64,000 nt of DNA from Sulfolobus sp. S-194 (GCF_012222305.1 NZ_CP035730.1:868001-932000), one strand, 5' to 3'; positions 10,159 through 19,629 are shown, counted from the first letter of the stretch. Translations and numbers: made by a program. Notes: generated by a model not told the origin, from the sequence alone.

Positions 10159-10497
10159 ATGATAGTCATATCATCACTTTTAGATAAAAGAATGAGTGAT
10201 CATAATCTTAATGCTAAAGATGTTATTGACGAAATTCTGCCAAAGTTGTTAAATTCTGTTCATATGTTTAGAAGCAAAGGCGTTATTTATGCTGCTACGT
10301 TCACTAACAAATACATATGGACTATGAAGATAAACACTCAAATGTTTTCTGTCGAAATTTGTAAATACAAGTATAAGTACTGGGAGCTTCCAGATCTTAA
10401 TATTAGAAAAGTTGAATGCTATAGACTAATGGGAGAATTACTTGATTATGTTAGACAGAAATTAAACTCAGTAATCGCTCCTAGCAATATCTCTTAA
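10159..10497 (+). CDS. Conserved hypothetical protein
   Basis: Not recognised. I prefer the ATG at 10159 (MIVISSLLDKRMSDHNLN) over an in-frame ATG at 10099 that would overlap proC, because the extra residues are lysine-rich and uncharacteristic. This gives 112 residues, mixed alpha/beta, without membrane segments. Aromatic residues cluster near positions 60-80 (KYKYKYWELP). It follows proC by 31 bases and may share its transcript. The last 30 bases overlap the end of the convergent nadM gene. Confidence 0.6.
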   Translation: MIVISSLLDKRMSDHNLNAKDVIDEILPKLLNSVHMFRSKGVIYAATFTNKYIWTMKINTQMFSVEICKYKYKYWELPDLNIRKVECYRLMGELLDYVRQKLNSVIAPSNIS

Positions 10498-10986
10498 TCT
10501 TTCGTCCCCTTTAATCTCTTTTATATAATTATAAACACTTTTAGGTACTAGTTCGCCCCAACTTTCATTATTTTCCAACATTAGCTTCCTTATTTTAGTG
10601 GCGTTATACGTTTCTCTGTTAAACATTGGAGGTAGATCTACTATATATCCAGCTTCTCTTGCATCAGATATAACCAATGGGTTTCCGCTTACTACTACGT
10701 CAAATTTAGGTGAGTATAATTCTAAGTTTCTAATCCATAATCCGCTAGTAAATGAATCCATTATTGGAAAGAATATAACTCTGATGAAATCTATGTTAAA
10801 TTCTTTGAGTCCTTTTTTAATCATAAGTATCCTTTCTCCTGCTGTAAAAGGATTATAGATAGTATGGCTATCTTTTCCACTTCCTACAACTATAATTAAT
10901 TCATCATATTTACTGAGTAACCACTCTATTACAGCTAAATGACCTAAATGGAATGGCTGAAATCTCCCTGGAAATACAGCTCTCAT
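10468..10986 (-). CDS. nadM: Nicotinamide-nucleotide adenylyltransferase (archaeal NadM type)
   Basis: A 172-residue nucleotidyltransferase that joins NMN and ATP to make NAD+. The N-terminus carries the archaeal NMNAT signature [10 protein letters not shown] (residues 7-16), whose His-x-Gly-His binds ATP phosphates. The usual ISxxxxR-like motif appears to be replaced by [10 protein letters not shown] near residue 130. The ATG at 10986 overlaps the stop of the upstream oxidase gene as ATGA, which implies translational coupling and is preferred over the GTG at 10998. It is the last gene of a four-gene minus-strand operon. Confidence 0.93.
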   Translation of the reverse strand: MRAVFPGRFQPFHLGHLAVIEWLLSKYDELIIVVGSGKDSHTIYNPFTAGERILMIKKGLKEFNIDFIRVIFFPIMDSFTSGLWIRNLELYSPKFDVVVSGNPLVISDAREAGYIVDLPPMFNRETYNATKIRKLMLENNESWGELVPKSVYNYIKEIKGDERLRDIARSDY

Positions 10987-12305
10987 TTCTTTTCCCACGA
11001 TTTATATGCTAATTCAACATACTTATTAGGGTTCATAATATCGTAAGGATCTATTAGATCTTTAATTCCCTTCATTATTTTAAGTACTTCTTCACCATTG
11101 TGGCTAGCAATTTGCTCCGCAAGTAGTCTAGCTTTCTGATACCCAATACCATGTTCACCAGATATTGAACCTCCAAGATCTATAGCTATTTTCGCTACTT
11201 CTTCAAAGATTTGTTCAGCTAAAGAAGTATCGTCAAGCATAATGTTAGGGTGAAGATTTCCATCTCCTATGTGAGCAATTACGGGCATTCTAATACTATA
11301 TTTTCTTTCAATCTCTTTTATCCTCTTTATAGCATCTATTAGTTTAGATACTGGGACAACTATATCTTCAACAAACATATATCTGCTCTCAGCCCTTAGT
11401 GCTATAGCTGATTGTGCTCTAATAGAATAAATTTTTTCAGCTTCCTCTCCTTCAGCAATAATGTATTCTCTTCCTTTTAATATATCTTTCAGGTCATTAA
11501 GATAATCCTCCTCAACGGATATGATAAAGGCACCTCCTTCACTTTCTTTCAATCCGGCATTTAAATTCTTATTTAAAGCTCTTATCACATCCACGTCAAT
11601 ATATTCCGAAATTTCTGGTAAAATTCTTCTCTTCCTTAGTTCAATTATGGTCTCTGCTGTATCTTCAAGGCTTTTCATATAAGCTAAAACTGTATATATT
11701 TTCTTTCTTGGTAAAGGCGTTATCCTTAACCATATTTCCGTTATAATTCCTAAAGTTCCTTCGCTTCCCACAAAGAGATGTACTAAATCATATCCCCCTC
11801 TATTCTTCCTTAAGGGTTCACCAACCTTAATGATCTTTCCGTTAGGTAAAACAACTTTTAATGCTAAAATCCAATCCCTAAAAGTTCCGTATTTTACACC
11901 TCTCATTCCTCCAGATGAGTTTGCTGTAGCACCTCCTACAGTACATAAGAAAAAGCTAGCTGGATCTGGAGGAAAGAAAAAGCCTTTCTTATTCAATTCC
12001 TTATTTAGATATTCTAGGTTAACTCCAGGTTGTACATGAGCATACCAGTCTATTTCATTTATTTCTATTATCTTATTCATGTATTTGCTCATATCGAGAA
12101 GAATACATCCATCACACATTAAATGCCCAGATAGACTTGTTCCAGCACCCCAAGTTACAATAGGTGTTCTAGTTTCTCTAGCATAATTAACTACTTTTAC
12201 AATCTCTCCTTCATTCTTTGGATAAACAACTATTTTAGGCTTAACCTTAAATCCTACAAAATCTTCTCTTTCTTCTCCTTGTGTATACTCAATTCCTTCA
12301 AGCAC
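10983..12305 (-). CDS. FAD-linked oxidase, GlcD/D-lactate dehydrogenase type
   Basis: A 440-residue flavoprotein of the FAD_binding_4/FAD-oxidase_C family. The PP-loop FAD-binding region is near residues 55-65 ([11 protein letters not shown]), with further FAD contacts at [22 protein letters not shown] and [12 protein letters not shown]. The C-terminal half contains [13 protein letters not shown], whose histidines bind substrate or metal in D-lactate and glycolate oxidases, and the end carries [12 protein letters not shown]. It probably oxidises a D-2-hydroxyacid (glycolate or D-lactate) and feeds electrons to a carrier. No iron-sulfur GlcF partner is adjacent. It sits two bases from the upstream PaREP1-like gene and overlaps nadM. 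Confidence 0.9.
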   Translation of the reverse strand: MLEGIEYTQGEEREDFVGFKVKPKIVVYPKNEGEIVKVVNYARETRTPIVTWGAGTSLSGHLMCDGCILLDMSKYMNKIIEINEIDWYAHVQPGVNLEYLNKELNKKGFFFPPDPASFFLCTVGGATANSSGGMRGVKYGTFRDWILALKVVLPNGKIIKVGEPLRKNRGGYDLVHLFVGSEGTLGIITEIWLRITPLPRKKIYTVLAYMKSLEDTAETIIELRKRRILPEISEYIDVDVIRALNKNLNAGLKESEGGAFIISVEEDYLNDLKDILKGREYIIAEGEEAEKIYSIRAQSAIALRAESRYMFVEDIVVPVSKLIDAIKRIKEIERKYSIRMPVIAHIGDGNLHPNIMLDDTSLAEQIFEEVAKIAIDLGGSISGEHGIGYQKARLLAEQIASHNGEEVLKIMKGIKDLIDPYDIMNPNKYVELAYKSWEKK

Positions 12306-12307
12306 AA

Positions 12308-12751
12308 TTAATCATTATAATACTTTGTAATAATTTTTTTGATGTTTTTGATACTCTCTGTTATTTCCTTTTCGCTAGGTTGTTTATCTAACAATGAGTA
12401 TACTGATAATAAATAAGAGCTTAAACCCAATTTTTCTGCTACTTTTTCTATGCTTTTTGGTGTCCATTTACCCGTGCTTTCATTTTTAACTGCTTCATCA
12501 ATTTTTTTAGATAGAGCTAGTGAGCGTATTATAAGTTCTACTGATTTGCAAAGTTTATCAACGGCTTCACTTAAATTTCCTTCTTTAAGAAGTTCACATG
12601 CTCTCTCTAAAGTCATTTGACTTAACTCAGAATAAATTTTGGGCTTCAAATCATCGTTAATATTAAATGAGTTTAGAACAACTTCTGCAATATCAGCCTC
12701 ATCAACGTTCATTCGTATTAACTCTTTAACGAGTGTTGGCGGTAATCTCAC
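12308..12751 (-). CDS. PaREP1/HEPN-like helical protein
   Basis: 147 residues, all-helical, GTG start. The segment from about residue 50 ([32 protein letters not shown]) followed by [16 protein letters not shown] has the spacing of PaREP1-family proteins, as in the broken gene at 4973-5454 (QASEKAYKVAEEIAKALAEKF). Function unknown; a HEPN-like four-helix fold has been proposed for the group. I see no R-x4-6-H nuclease motif. It lies within the minus-strand operon, 34 bases after the FAD/NAD oxidoreductase gene and 2 bases before the GlcD-type oxidase gene, so it is co-transcribed with redox enzymes. Confidence 0.68.
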   Translation of the reverse strand: MRLPPTLVKELIRMNVDEADIAEVVLNSFNINDDLKPKIYSELSQMTLERACELLKEGNLSEAVDKLCKSVELIIRSLALSKKIDEAVKNESTGKWTPKSIEKVAEKLGLSSYLLSVYSLLDKQPSEKEITESIKNIKKIITKYYND

Positions 12752-12785
12752 AGAATAGTAAAAAAATACCGGAATTAAAAAGCGT

Positions 12786-13913
12786 TTATACCGTTAAAGA
12801 TGCATGATAAGGGACATTAAAGGCTGAATTTACAAGTAGTCTACTATATATTTTTTTAATTAAAACATAATTTCTGTTAAAATTTAGTAATAATTTGACT
12901 CCTTCTTTTCCCTTATCAAATCTCAGTATACCGCTATCATCACCAGCCTCCATGATGCACAGAACACCTTGAGAATAATATTCTCTATCTAGATGAAGAA
13001 AATGAGTTACAGCATTCTCAGCTGAAATCATAGCACTCCTGGCCGTTTTAGCCGGAATCATACCCTTAGCTAAGTCACCTAGGGCATAAATTCTGTCACT
13101 ATGTAAAAAGTAAGGTAATTTTACTGGGACAAAAACAGAATCGTCAGTTAAACCGGCTTTTTTTACTACTTCTGGGGCTGAAAGAGTTGGAAGTACTGAT
13201 ATTATGTCAGCCTCAATTTCTTGCTCATTACCTAAAATGACCTTGTTCTTCTTTATTTCCTTTACATAATTACCCTTTATCACTTTTATTCCTCTTCTCT
13301 GAAAATACCCGTTTGCTTTTTCAATAATCTTATCATTTTGTAAAATCCCAAATATCCCCTTAGGACTTTGAGTAACTAAATATACCTCTCCCTTTATACC
13401 TCTCTTTCTTAAAATATATTCAGAAATAAGGGCAACTTGATAAGAAGGTCCCTCAATTGGACTATTTTTAGCGTTACCAACTAAAATTCTGACGCCATCT
13501 TCGGCATTTTCCAAAGCTCTTTTCAATCCTAAAAAACCCTCAAGTGTATGGTGCATAAACGCAAATTCATGTCCCAGTATTTTCTCAAAGTTTTCCTCAT
13601 AGCCACCACCCAATGCAATAAATAAATAATCGTAATCGAAAGTACCCTTAGTGGTTTTAACTTCTCTAGATTGTGGTAAAATTTCAGTTACTTCTCCCTC
13701 AATAAAATCTATGTTTTTTCCTCTCAATACTTCTTCAGCATTAAATTCAGTATCCTCAATTTTAACCTCGTTAGTAAGTAATAAGGGGAAAATGGTATTC
13801 TCTCTGATTATTTTGCTTTTTGAGATAACTGTGATTTCAGCGTTTAAAAACTCCCTAATCCTATGTGCAACTGTTAATCCAGCATAACCTGCACCTAAAA
13901 TTAGAATTTTCAT
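12786..13913 (-). CDS. FAD/NAD(P)-dependent oxidoreductase (NDH-2/SQR-like)
   Basis: 375 residues of the pyridine-nucleotide-disulfide oxidoreductase superfamily, NDH-2/sulfide:quinone reductase branch. The N-terminal FAD Rossmann motif is LGAGYAGLTVAHR (residues 6-18). A second FAD contact is YDYLFIALGG near 100, and RIYALGDLAKG near 280 binds the flavin ribityl/pyrophosphate. The redox-active cysteines of true sulfide:quinone reductases are not seen: the usual site reads GPSYQVA, without Cys. It is more likely an NADH-type dehydrogenase or a divergent flavoprotein. First gene of the operon leading to nadM. Confidence 0.8.
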   Translation of the reverse strand: MKILILGAGYAGLTVAHRIREFLNAEITVISKSKIIRENTIFPLLLTNEVKIEDTEFNAEEVLRGKNIDFIEGEVTEILPQSREVKTTKGTFDYDYLFIALGGGYEENFEKILGHEFAFMHHTLEGFLGLKRALENAEDGVRILVGNAKNSPIEGPSYQVALISEYILRKRGIKGEVYLVTQSPKGIFGILQNDKIIEKANGYFQRRGIKVIKGNYVKEIKKNKVILGNEQEIEADIISVLPTLSAPEVVKKAGLTDDSVFVPVKLPYFLHSDRIYALGDLAKGMIPAKTARSAMISAENAVTHFLHLDREYYSQGVLCIMEAGDDSGILRFDKGKEGVKLLLNFNRNYVLIKKIYSRLLVNSAFNVPYHASLTV

Positions 13914-14058
13914 ACTTTAACGATTTTTTATGAAATTAATAAGCTAAACGGTATGTGTAGATTAAAAAATAGATCTAGTCATTCCTCTACCTCTTGGACG
14001 ACTTTTCCCGTTTAACTATAAAAGCTTTATGTAATTTGGCAAAAGTTTAAATTAGTTC

Positions 14059-14066
14059 GGGAGGAT
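14059..14066 (+). promoter_or_regulatory. Strong ribosome-binding site
   Basis: gggaggat lies eight bases before the ATG at 14075. Clear Shine-Dalgarno sites are uncommon in first genes of Sulfolobales operons, so this one is notable and fixes the start. Confidence 0.6.
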
Positions 14067-14074
14067 ACTAGTTT

Positions 14075-14929
14075 ATGAATAAACTCGCAACGGTAATTAT
14101 AGGAGTACTATTAGTAGGAATAATCGCTGGAGTTCTTATTTTTTCGGTAGGAAAGGCTAATATTGTAAAAGCAAATAATTCAAACACGATTAACTACCGA
14201 ACTTTGGGAACAATAAAAATATATAATGTATCAGCATTAACACCATTTCTTTCAAATTATGTAAACTCATCTTACGTTAAGTTAGCTTCAGATGTGGTTG
14301 AGTATGGTATACTTAATTTTATTAAAATAAACACTAGTAAAGGTGTAATAGGCTATTTCAGGGCTGGTCCTTTATCTTCATTAGCTTTCTATCAAATAAA
14401 TTCTACATTAACCTCTCACGGTTTTAAGTATGCCGAATATAAGACCTTACTTTATGACTATAACTCAACAACTGCTGTAGGGTTTGATGGAAATTACTTT
14501 TATCTAGTACATCAAAATTCCTCAAATAAGAATTTAACAATAACCTTACTCTATTACCTTTACACTAGTAATAAGACTTTCTCTCCATCATCGACAAACA
14601 TAATAGCAAGTGGTGCTTTTAATAAAGGTAACTTTACTGCATATTCGAAAAATTCCTCAATAATAATTCAAGGGTATTTTAGTGCAAATTATAACAATTT
14701 AACAAAGATACTGAGATTCTTCAACTTCACAACTACAAACTTTACAGTAGAAGGCAAAATTATCTTTGAGAACTCCACCGTTGCCGTATACTCGATTACT
14801 ATGTCTTATAACAATAAATCAACTTATGTTATGATAGGTTTTAGGGAGATAAATTCGAGCCTTGTGTATTCTATAGGAATTATATCGTCTCAAGAGATAA
14901 GTGAGAGTGAGGTTTTGAGTTTACTATAA
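14075..14929 (+). CDS. Membrane-anchored extracytoplasmic protein, Asn/Ser/Thr-rich
   Basis: 284 residues, not recognised. One hydrophobic helix at about residues 5-26 is a signal anchor or uncleaved signal peptide. The remainder is extracytoplasmic and rich in Asn, Ser, Thr and Tyr, with many N-x-S/T sequons (NSSNKNLT, NKSTYV), suggesting a glycosylated cell-surface protein. It precedes a multi-helix ABC-2-like permease by 33 bases on the same strand, so the two probably form one transcript, perhaps an export or envelope unit. Confidence 0.65.
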   Translation: MNKLATVIIGVLLVGIIAGVLIFSVGKANIVKANNSNTINYRTLGTIKIYNVSALTPFLSNYVNSSYVKLASDVVEYGILNFIKINTSKGVIGYFRAGPLSSLAFYQINSTLTSHGFKYAEYKTLLYDYNSTTAVGFDGNYFYLVHQNSSNKNLTITLLYYLYTSNKTFSPSSTNIIASGAFNKGNFTAYSKNSSIIIQGYFSANYNNLTKILRFFNFTTTNFTVEGKIIFENSTVAVYSITMSYNNKSTYVMIGFREINSSLVYSIGIISSQEISESEVLSLL

Positions 14930-14962
14930 TAAATATTTTAGTCTCTTTTTTGATATTTAACT

Positions 14963-16291
14963 GTGAATTTCAAAGTCATAAAGTATTTTCTTCTTTCTAG
15001 GTTTACTAAGCCTTTTATTCTAGGTACTTTAATATTTCTATTCTTTATTATTATTACATATTTAGCGTTGGCTAATAGTATTTTTGAACCCAGAATTTTT
15101 AATGGCTTAAAAATAAATTTTGCTGAATTTGTGACTTTCTTTGTTATCTTTAGTGGTTTTTCTTCTACAGTACAAAAAGCTGATTATGATTTTCTTTTTA
15201 CATCCCCTCTAAAGAAAGGTGAAATATCGTTACTATATATGATAGCCTCAATACTCCTAGGTGGAGGATATTTTATTGTTCTAGGGATTATGTTTTTGTT
15301 TATTTATCCTATGCCATTAAGTATTTTAACGCTTTTGTCTTTTTCTATCTTCGGTATTGCCGTCAGTAGTTTGTCTCTAGTTAGAGAGAAAATATATCTC
15401 ATCGTATTTACAGCAATTTGGGTTTGGTTCCCATTTTTCGGAATACAATTTTCACCGGCATCAATATTATTTGGAAAACCGTATCTAGGAATCATTTCTT
15501 CTCTAGCATATTCTATCCCAGTTATATATAGATCACTGTCAGATCCTCAAATTCAAATTTCAAGCCAAAAAGGGGAAATGACAAGAAGTATTATAAAATA
15601 CGGTAATGGTAAAAACTTTCTTACAAAGTATTTCATTTTAACTTATGAATTTGCTTGGGGCTATGGAAATTCGTTATCTGGAAGAAAACTTTTCTATTAT
15701 GTTCTATATTTTCCAAAAGTAATTGCCATATCTGTTTTACTCGCAGTAGTATATTATGTCATTTTTAAACTAGTTGATTTCACATTTTATGATATTATAG
15801 CACCATCTATTGTAATTTTAGCATTTCTAATGAGCATAGGAATTTACGCGATATCTCAAGAAAGACCTTGGGTTGTTTTTGTTTCATTAGATAGGGGATC
15901 ATATTTGTCTCAAAGAATTTTATTTAAATCCCTTCAGAATTCTCTAATTGCACTACCCTTTGCTATCTCAGATATAGTGTTAGGGTATCCTTCTTTAGGA
16001 ATCACATTGTTTTTCGGATCATTAATGGGTTACTCTCTCATTTCTTACCTCTCTAGTAAATTAAACCCTATACAGTTCAGAGGTGAGGTGTACAATTATA
16101 GAGCTGGGAGCGGCATGTTACTAATTATATTTTCTGAATACATGATAATGGGAGTTTCAGTTATCTCTGCTTTATCTTTAACATCCTCACTTATTTTTTC
16201 TCTTATCTCTATTATTATCGCTATCTTAGTTGTCAGAAAGAAAAACTGGGAGACAATTTCCTATGAGTTAATTGAAAAGGGTTTTGTATAA
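14963..16291 (+). CDS. ABC-2-like multi-helix permease
   Basis: 442 residues with about 10-12 predicted membrane helices. The N-terminal region, with a helix followed by KADYDFLFTSPLKKGEI near residue 75, matches membrane subunits of ABC exporters whose first cytoplasmic loop reads D-x-D-F-L-F-x-x-P. No ATPase gene is adjacent, so the ATP-binding partner must be encoded elsewhere or the protein is not an ABC subunit. GTG start at 14963, 33 bases after the preceding surface-protein gene. The stop codon is followed within seven bases by a perfect 10-bp hairpin. Confidence 0.6.
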   Translation: MNFKVIKYFLLSRFTKPFILGTLIFLFFIIITYLALANSIFEPRIFNGLKINFAEFVTFFVIFSGFSSTVQKADYDFLFTSPLKKGEISLLYMIASILLGGGYFIVLGIMFLFIYPMPLSILTLLSFSIFGIAVSSLSLVREKIYLIVFTAIWVWFPFFGIQFSPASILFGKPYLGIISSLAYSIPVIYRSLSDPQIQISSQKGEMTRSIIKYGNGKNFLTKYFILTYEFAWGYGNSLSGRKLFYYVLYFPKVIAISVLLAVVYYVIFKLVDFTFYDIIAPSIVILAFLMSIGIYAISQERPWVVFVSLDRGSYLSQRILFKSLQNSLIALPFAISDIVLGYPSLGITLFFGSLMGYSLISYLSSKLNPIQFRGEVYNYRAGSGMLLIIFSEYMIMGVSVISALSLTSSLIFSLISIIIAILVVRKKNWETISYELIEKGFV

Positions 16292-16297
16292 CTATAT

Positions 16298-16321
16298 AAA
16301 CTATATATCATTATATAGTTT
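16298..16321 (+). terminator. 10-bp hairpin after the ABC-2-like permease gene
   Basis: Perfect stem aaactatata/tatatagttt with a tcat tetraloop, beginning seven bases after the stop and followed by ttatagttt. It is AT-only, so weak at high temperature. It could instead act as a DNA-level dyad. Confidence 0.4.
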
Positions 16322-16407
16322 TTATAGTTTATTTAGGGGTATCTATTTATCCGTTAAAGAAACTTTAGACATAAGATATAAAAGAAAAAGGAATAACACT
16401 ATATCTT

Positions 16408-16962
16408 ATGATGAAGATTCTTTTTTTAACTAATGATAAAAAGTTCTACTATAATGGCAAAAGAATAAAAGAAGTAAAACATGTAAAAGACTTAAACGGA
16501 GTTGAAGTTAGGTTTGCAAGGCCAATGATAGTATACGATACTGATTTACCTCTTTCATATTTCGTAGAAGAGTTGGGAAATTTTACTTTGGGAGATTATA
16601 CCCTTACTCAACTCACACAAATACTTTACTTTAATAATTCTATAGTATATGTAAATCATGAAAAAAAGGATATTGAAATATTCGTGGAAGGTGGAAAAGT
16701 AATAAAACTTCCTTACTCTTTACTTTCCTTCTTGAGGTATTACTTAGCAAAGATCGGGAGAATATTACTAGAGAGCACTTCATTCGAATATCTCGAAACT
16801 CTTTCCGACTCCAAAATCGATGAATTGTTCCTTAGTGACGAGGCTCTTAGCGAGATTACCACTACAGTGAGCGGGAGCAATTTTAGAAGCTTGAGAAGAA
16901 AGCTTATTAATAACATCCTTAACGTGTTGATCATCAGAAGAAAGCAAATGAAATCCTCCTAA
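16408..16962 (+). CDS. Conserved hypothetical protein with long convergent overlap
   Basis: 184 residues, not recognised. The first 124 codons are unique and have ordinary mixed composition (MKILFLTNDKKFYYNGKRIK at the start; a hydrophobic stretch LPYSLLSFLRYYLAKIG near residue 105). The last 61 codons lie antisense to the 3' end of the MBL gene at 16780-17622, whose C-terminus is conserved. The tail may be a read-through extension rather than a functional domain. A TATA-like stretch (gatataaaag) lies about 30 bases before the ATG. Confidence 0.55.
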   Translation: MMKILFLTNDKKFYYNGKRIKEVKHVKDLNGVEVRFARPMIVYDTDLPLSYFVEELGNFTLGDYTLTQLTQILYFNNSIVYVNHEKKDIEIFVEGGKVIKLPYSLLSFLRYYLAKIGRILLESTSFEYLETLSDSKIDELFLSDEALSEITTTVSGSNFRSLRRKLINNILNVLIIRRKQMKSS

Positions 16963-17622
16963 AACAGCATATATTTTATCTACACCAGTAACTTCTTTTG
17001 CATAATTTATAATATTCAAGACGTTAGAATGACCACAACCAGTTAAAATTACAAGTCCCCTAGGAGTATTTATGAATAATGCAATATCGTCATATAATTT
17101 ATCCTCCTCAATACCTTCTTCAGATGCTTTAAATAACCCGGAATTATATTCTTTGTATCCATACCTCTTTACTTCACCGCTAAACATAACTCCCTTAGTA
17201 AACTCTAATGGCTTTTTGGTAAGAATTAAATTGAAATTTTCCTCTAATTCCTCTCTTGTTAAAGGTAATCCTATGTATTCTAATCTTCTATTCCAGTTTA
17301 AAAACTTCTTCTCATCGATAGAAGGATGAGCAATTAATGTTTTTCTCTTTAGAAGTTCAAGAAGTTCCTTATTTCTCAAACCGCCAGTATGATCTGAATG
17401 ACCGTGACTCAAAACCACATAATCAACTTTTGATAAATCTATATCTAAGAATTTAGCATTATGAAGTACTGGTAATCCAGAATTTCCTACATCGTATAAT
17501 ATTCTGACTCCATCAGCTTCAATATACGCCGAAAAACCCCATTCACCAATTAGCGGAGGAATTATTGTACTAGTGAAATTGTCACTCAAGACCGTTATTT
17601 TTAACTTTTTAACTTGTTCCAT
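16780..17622 (-). CDS. Metallo-beta-lactamase-fold hydrolase, RFAP-synthase-like subgroup
   Basis: A 280-residue MBL-fold protein. The metal motif is LSHGHSDHTGG near residue 72 (H-x-H-x-D-H). Further ligands lie in TGCGHSNVLNI near 195, GGFHLLSS near 222 and PAHCSGNLA near 252, ending in FGVGKSFEI. The cysteine in GCGHSN and the C-terminal HC-x-G pattern define the subgroup annotated as 7,8-dihydropterin-6-methyl-4-(beta-D-ribofuranosyl)-aminobenzene-5'-phosphate synthase, a methanopterin-like step. Most members are untested, so that substrate is only a hint. Its 3' end overlaps the convergent gene by 183 bases. Confidence 0.85.
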   Translation of the reverse strand: MEQVKKLKITVLSDNFTSTIIPPLIGEWGFSAYIEADGVRILYDVGNSGLPVLHNAKFLDIDLSKVDYVVLSHGHSDHTGGLRNKELLELLKRKTLIAHPSIDEKKFLNWNRRLEYIGLPLTREELEENFNLILTKKPLEFTKGVMFSGEVKRYGYKEYNSGLFKASEEGIEEDKLYDDIALFINTPRGLVILTGCGHSNVLNIINYAKEVTGVDKIYAVLGGFHLLSSDDQHVKDVINKLSSQASKIAPAHCSGNLAKSLVTKEQFIDFGVGKSFEIFE

Positions 17623-17652
17623 AAACTTTTTTCTCTTTGATAGTTTATATTT

Positions 17653-18324
17653 CTAAAACCCTGGAAGTTTTGCTTTTATCTTTAATTTATTTAACGCTTC
17701 CCACATTGCAGCAATATTTTCTGAAATCACTGGAATGCCTAGATCCTCATATAAATATTGAACAGCTTCATAAGTTGAGAGTGCAGTACAAGCTATATAC
17801 ACCGCATCAGCTTTAAGAACCTCATCTAAATGTCTTTTCACTAATCTATATATTGTGAAGATCGGTGTATTTGAGATATCGATTCCTCTTATTTTCCCTA
17901 ACCCGGCATAACCAACTATTTCAAATCCGTTCTCTTTCCACCATTCCACTTCTTCTAAAGTCCTCTCCTTTATGTAAGGAGTTCCTATCCAAAGTTTTCT
18001 TACGTTTAATTTCTTAAGAAGTTTGTACGCAGATTCTTCTGGTATAATAACATCTTTTATTACTCTCTTTATAACGTGAGCATGTTTGTGAGTGCCATAA
18101 GTTCTACCGTAAATAATTATGTCTGAGACTTCAGCTAATAGAGAGTACGTATATTTCAATTCATTCTCAAATTCCCCTATATTCTCTGGTTCACACCCCT
18201 TAGTGGGCTTCATTCTCGTTGAGTGTATAGAAACCCCTTCTGGTGCCATTTTCCATAAATCATATTCCATTCCTGCATTATTAGCTGGTAATATGACTCC
18301 TATCCTACCCCTTCCTCCAGCCAT
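17653..18324 (-). CDS. Asp/Glu racemase-superfamily protein, maleate isomerase/AMDase-like
   Basis: 223 residues from the ATG at 18324 ([16 protein letters not shown]), preferred over an upstream in-frame start because it sits 26 bases from a minus-strand TATA box. [10 protein letters not shown] and the later GTPY plus [13 protein letters not shown] segments match the maleate isomerase/arylmalonate decarboxylase branch. The C-terminal Cys (IACT) is present, but the N-terminal catalytic position (YGRTYG) lacks Cys. A paralogue lies at 31492-32124. Probable role: isomerisation, racemisation or decarboxylation of a small carboxylate; the substrate is unknown. Confidence 0.78.
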   Translation of the reverse strand: MAGGRGRIGVILPANNAGMEYDLWKMAPEGVSIHSTRMKPTKGCEPENIGEFENELKYTYSLLAEVSDIIIYGRTYGTHKHAHVIKRVIKDVIIPEESAYKLLKKLNVRKLWIGTPYIKERTLEEVEWWKENGFEIVGYAGLGKIRGIDISNTPIFTIYRLVKRHLDEVLKADAVYIACTALSTYEAVQYLYEDLGIPVISENIAAMWEALNKLKIKAKLPGF

Positions 18325-18329
18325 TGTAA

Positions 18330-18357
18330 CTTTTTTATTGCATGTAACTATAAAAGT
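18330..18357. promoter_or_regulatory. Divergent, near-overlapping leaderless promoters
   Basis: Only 36 bases separate the two start codons. A minus-strand TATA box (acttttatag, 18357 to 18348) is about 26 bases from the ATG at 18324. A plus-strand AT box (cttttttatt, 18330-18339) is about 26 bases from the GTG at 18361. Both genes would be leaderless and their pre-initiation complexes would compete. Confidence 0.5.
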
Positions 18358-18360
18358 TCT

Positions 18361-19062
18361 GTGAGTATTAAGACAAAAATTAGAAAAGAAATAAAGGGCT
18401 TTTTTCAATATGAGAAAGAAGGAGATAAGAAGATCTTAAAGAAGGCTTTATCTCATATTAAGTATGAGGATGGTTATCTTATTATTAGAGATGAGAAAAT
18501 TAAGGTGAATAGAGAAGAAGATGCAATTGGAATCTTTCTTGCTAATATACCATATATAGTACTAGGGAAAGGCGAGCTACACTGGGATTTACCAGATAAA
18601 GTGATAAAAATTCAAAATAGCGCATTGAAACTTCTGGAATGTGGAATAAATGATGTTGCAACATTAGAAATCTATTTAGTTATGGAAATGGCCTTGAGAT
18701 CTTTATATTCAGAGTATGTTAAAAGCGGGGTAATTATTCAATATAAGGATAAGAAAATAAAAATTAATAACATAGATTATAGACGATTAAAACTCTATAT
18801 AAGAAGAAAAAGGTGGGGTAAGTATAAGGTTAAAGTCAACGGGGAGGCTTTTCCTTATTCCCAAGGTTCATTATTAAGTTGGGCTGAGAAATTTATGGAT
18901 GAAAAATTAAGTTTTGCTTTTAGGCTATCTGTAAATATTAGGAATCTTTTAGCTCACGGAGAGGTAGAATGGAACTTATTTCCTACAATAAGAAGTCTAG
19001 AATCAGCTTCCCATGCTTCATGGTTAGTATTTCAGAAACTAAAAACTTACATGAAATCTTAA
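18361..19062 (+). CDS. HEPN-like protein with R-x4-H motif
   Basis: 233 residues, GTG start at the predicted transcription start. The first 85 residues are basic and charged. The C-terminal half is helical and ends with [14 protein letters not shown] (Arg-Asn-Leu-Leu-Ala-His), an R-x4-H motif preceded by a helix ([13 protein letters not shown]) and followed by another ([16 protein letters not shown]). That order and the RN-xx-AH form are typical of HEPN-domain ribonucleases. The N-terminal region is not recognised. No minimal nucleotidyltransferase or CRISPR gene is nearby. RNase activity is inference from one motif. Confidence 0.55.
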   Translation: MSIKTKIRKEIKGFFQYEKEGDKKILKKALSHIKYEDGYLIIRDEKIKVNREEDAIGIFLANIPYIVLGKGELHWDLPDKVIKIQNSALKLLECGINDVATLEIYLVMEMALRSLYSEYVKSGVIIQYKDKKIKINNIDYRRLKLYIRRKRWGKYKVKVNGEAFPYSQGSLLSWAEKFMDEKLSFAFRLSVNIRNLLAHGEVEWNLFPTIRSLESASHASWLVFQKLKTYMKS

Positions 19063-19243
19063 CTATTTTTAAAATATGTTTTCCTTAACATATTATGAAA
19101 TGGAAATAAATAAGTTTGTTTAATACTTACTTATATATTCGCTTAAAAAATCGTAGTACCATTCTCTTGTTTGTATATAACTTAAATTGAAGGAAAAGAG
19201 TTTCACTGAAATTCCTTTTAATAACGGTGGGATTTAGAAGTAA

Positions 19244-19253
19244 AATTTATAAG
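19244..19253 (+). promoter_or_regulatory. TATA box of the Sso10a-like gene
   Basis: aatttataag is centred about 28 bases before the ATG at 19277, supporting that ATG over the TTG immediately before it. Confidence 0.55.
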
Positions 19254-19276
19254 TTTCTTTCGGTTATTAGTATTTG

Positions 19277-19582
19277 ATGACAGAAGCCCAAGTTGGAAGA
19301 AAAAAGAGGACTAGGTATGAAATAATACATGATATACTATCTCAATGCGAGAATGGAGCAAAGAAAACTTGGTTAATGTATAAGGCAAATCTAAGCTATG
19401 AACTAACAAACAACTATATAAACAAGTTAGTAGAAAAAGAGCTAATCGTGCAAAAGGATGGTCTATATTATTTAACTGATAAGGGCAGAAAATTATTAGA
19501 TCTCCTCAAGGACTATAAGGAGAAGAAATCTGGTTTAGATAAGGTAGTTGCTCAAATAAAGGAGATCTACGGAGAAGACTAA
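19277..19582 (+). CDS. Winged-helix DNA-binding protein, Sso10a/Sto12a family
   Basis: 101 residues of the Sso10a-type family of abundant archaeal DNA-binding proteins. A basic N-terminus (GRKKRTRYEIIHDILSQC) leads into a winged helix (TWLMYKANLSYELTNNYINKLVEKELI, then a wing KDGLYYLTDKG). A long C-terminal helix (residues about 70-100) forms the antiparallel coiled-coil dimer in this family. The TWLMYKANLSY segment is the family hallmark. It probably binds DNA as a dimer in chromosome organisation or gene control. The ATG at 19277 is preferred over TTG at 19274 on TATA spacing. Confidence 0.88.
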   Translation: MTEAQVGRKKRTRYEIIHDILSQCENGAKKTWLMYKANLSYELTNNYINKLVEKELIVQKDGLYYLTDKGRKLLDLLKDYKEKKSGLDKVVAQIKEIYGED

Positions 19583-19629
19583 GTTTTTTAAAACTAAGCT
19601 TTTTATTTTTTCTTTTTAAATATCCCTTT

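Noticed and set aside
12786-13913. Sulfide:quinone reductase assignment
   Set aside because: The redox cysteines that define active SQR are not visible, so only the broader flavoprotein family is claimed.
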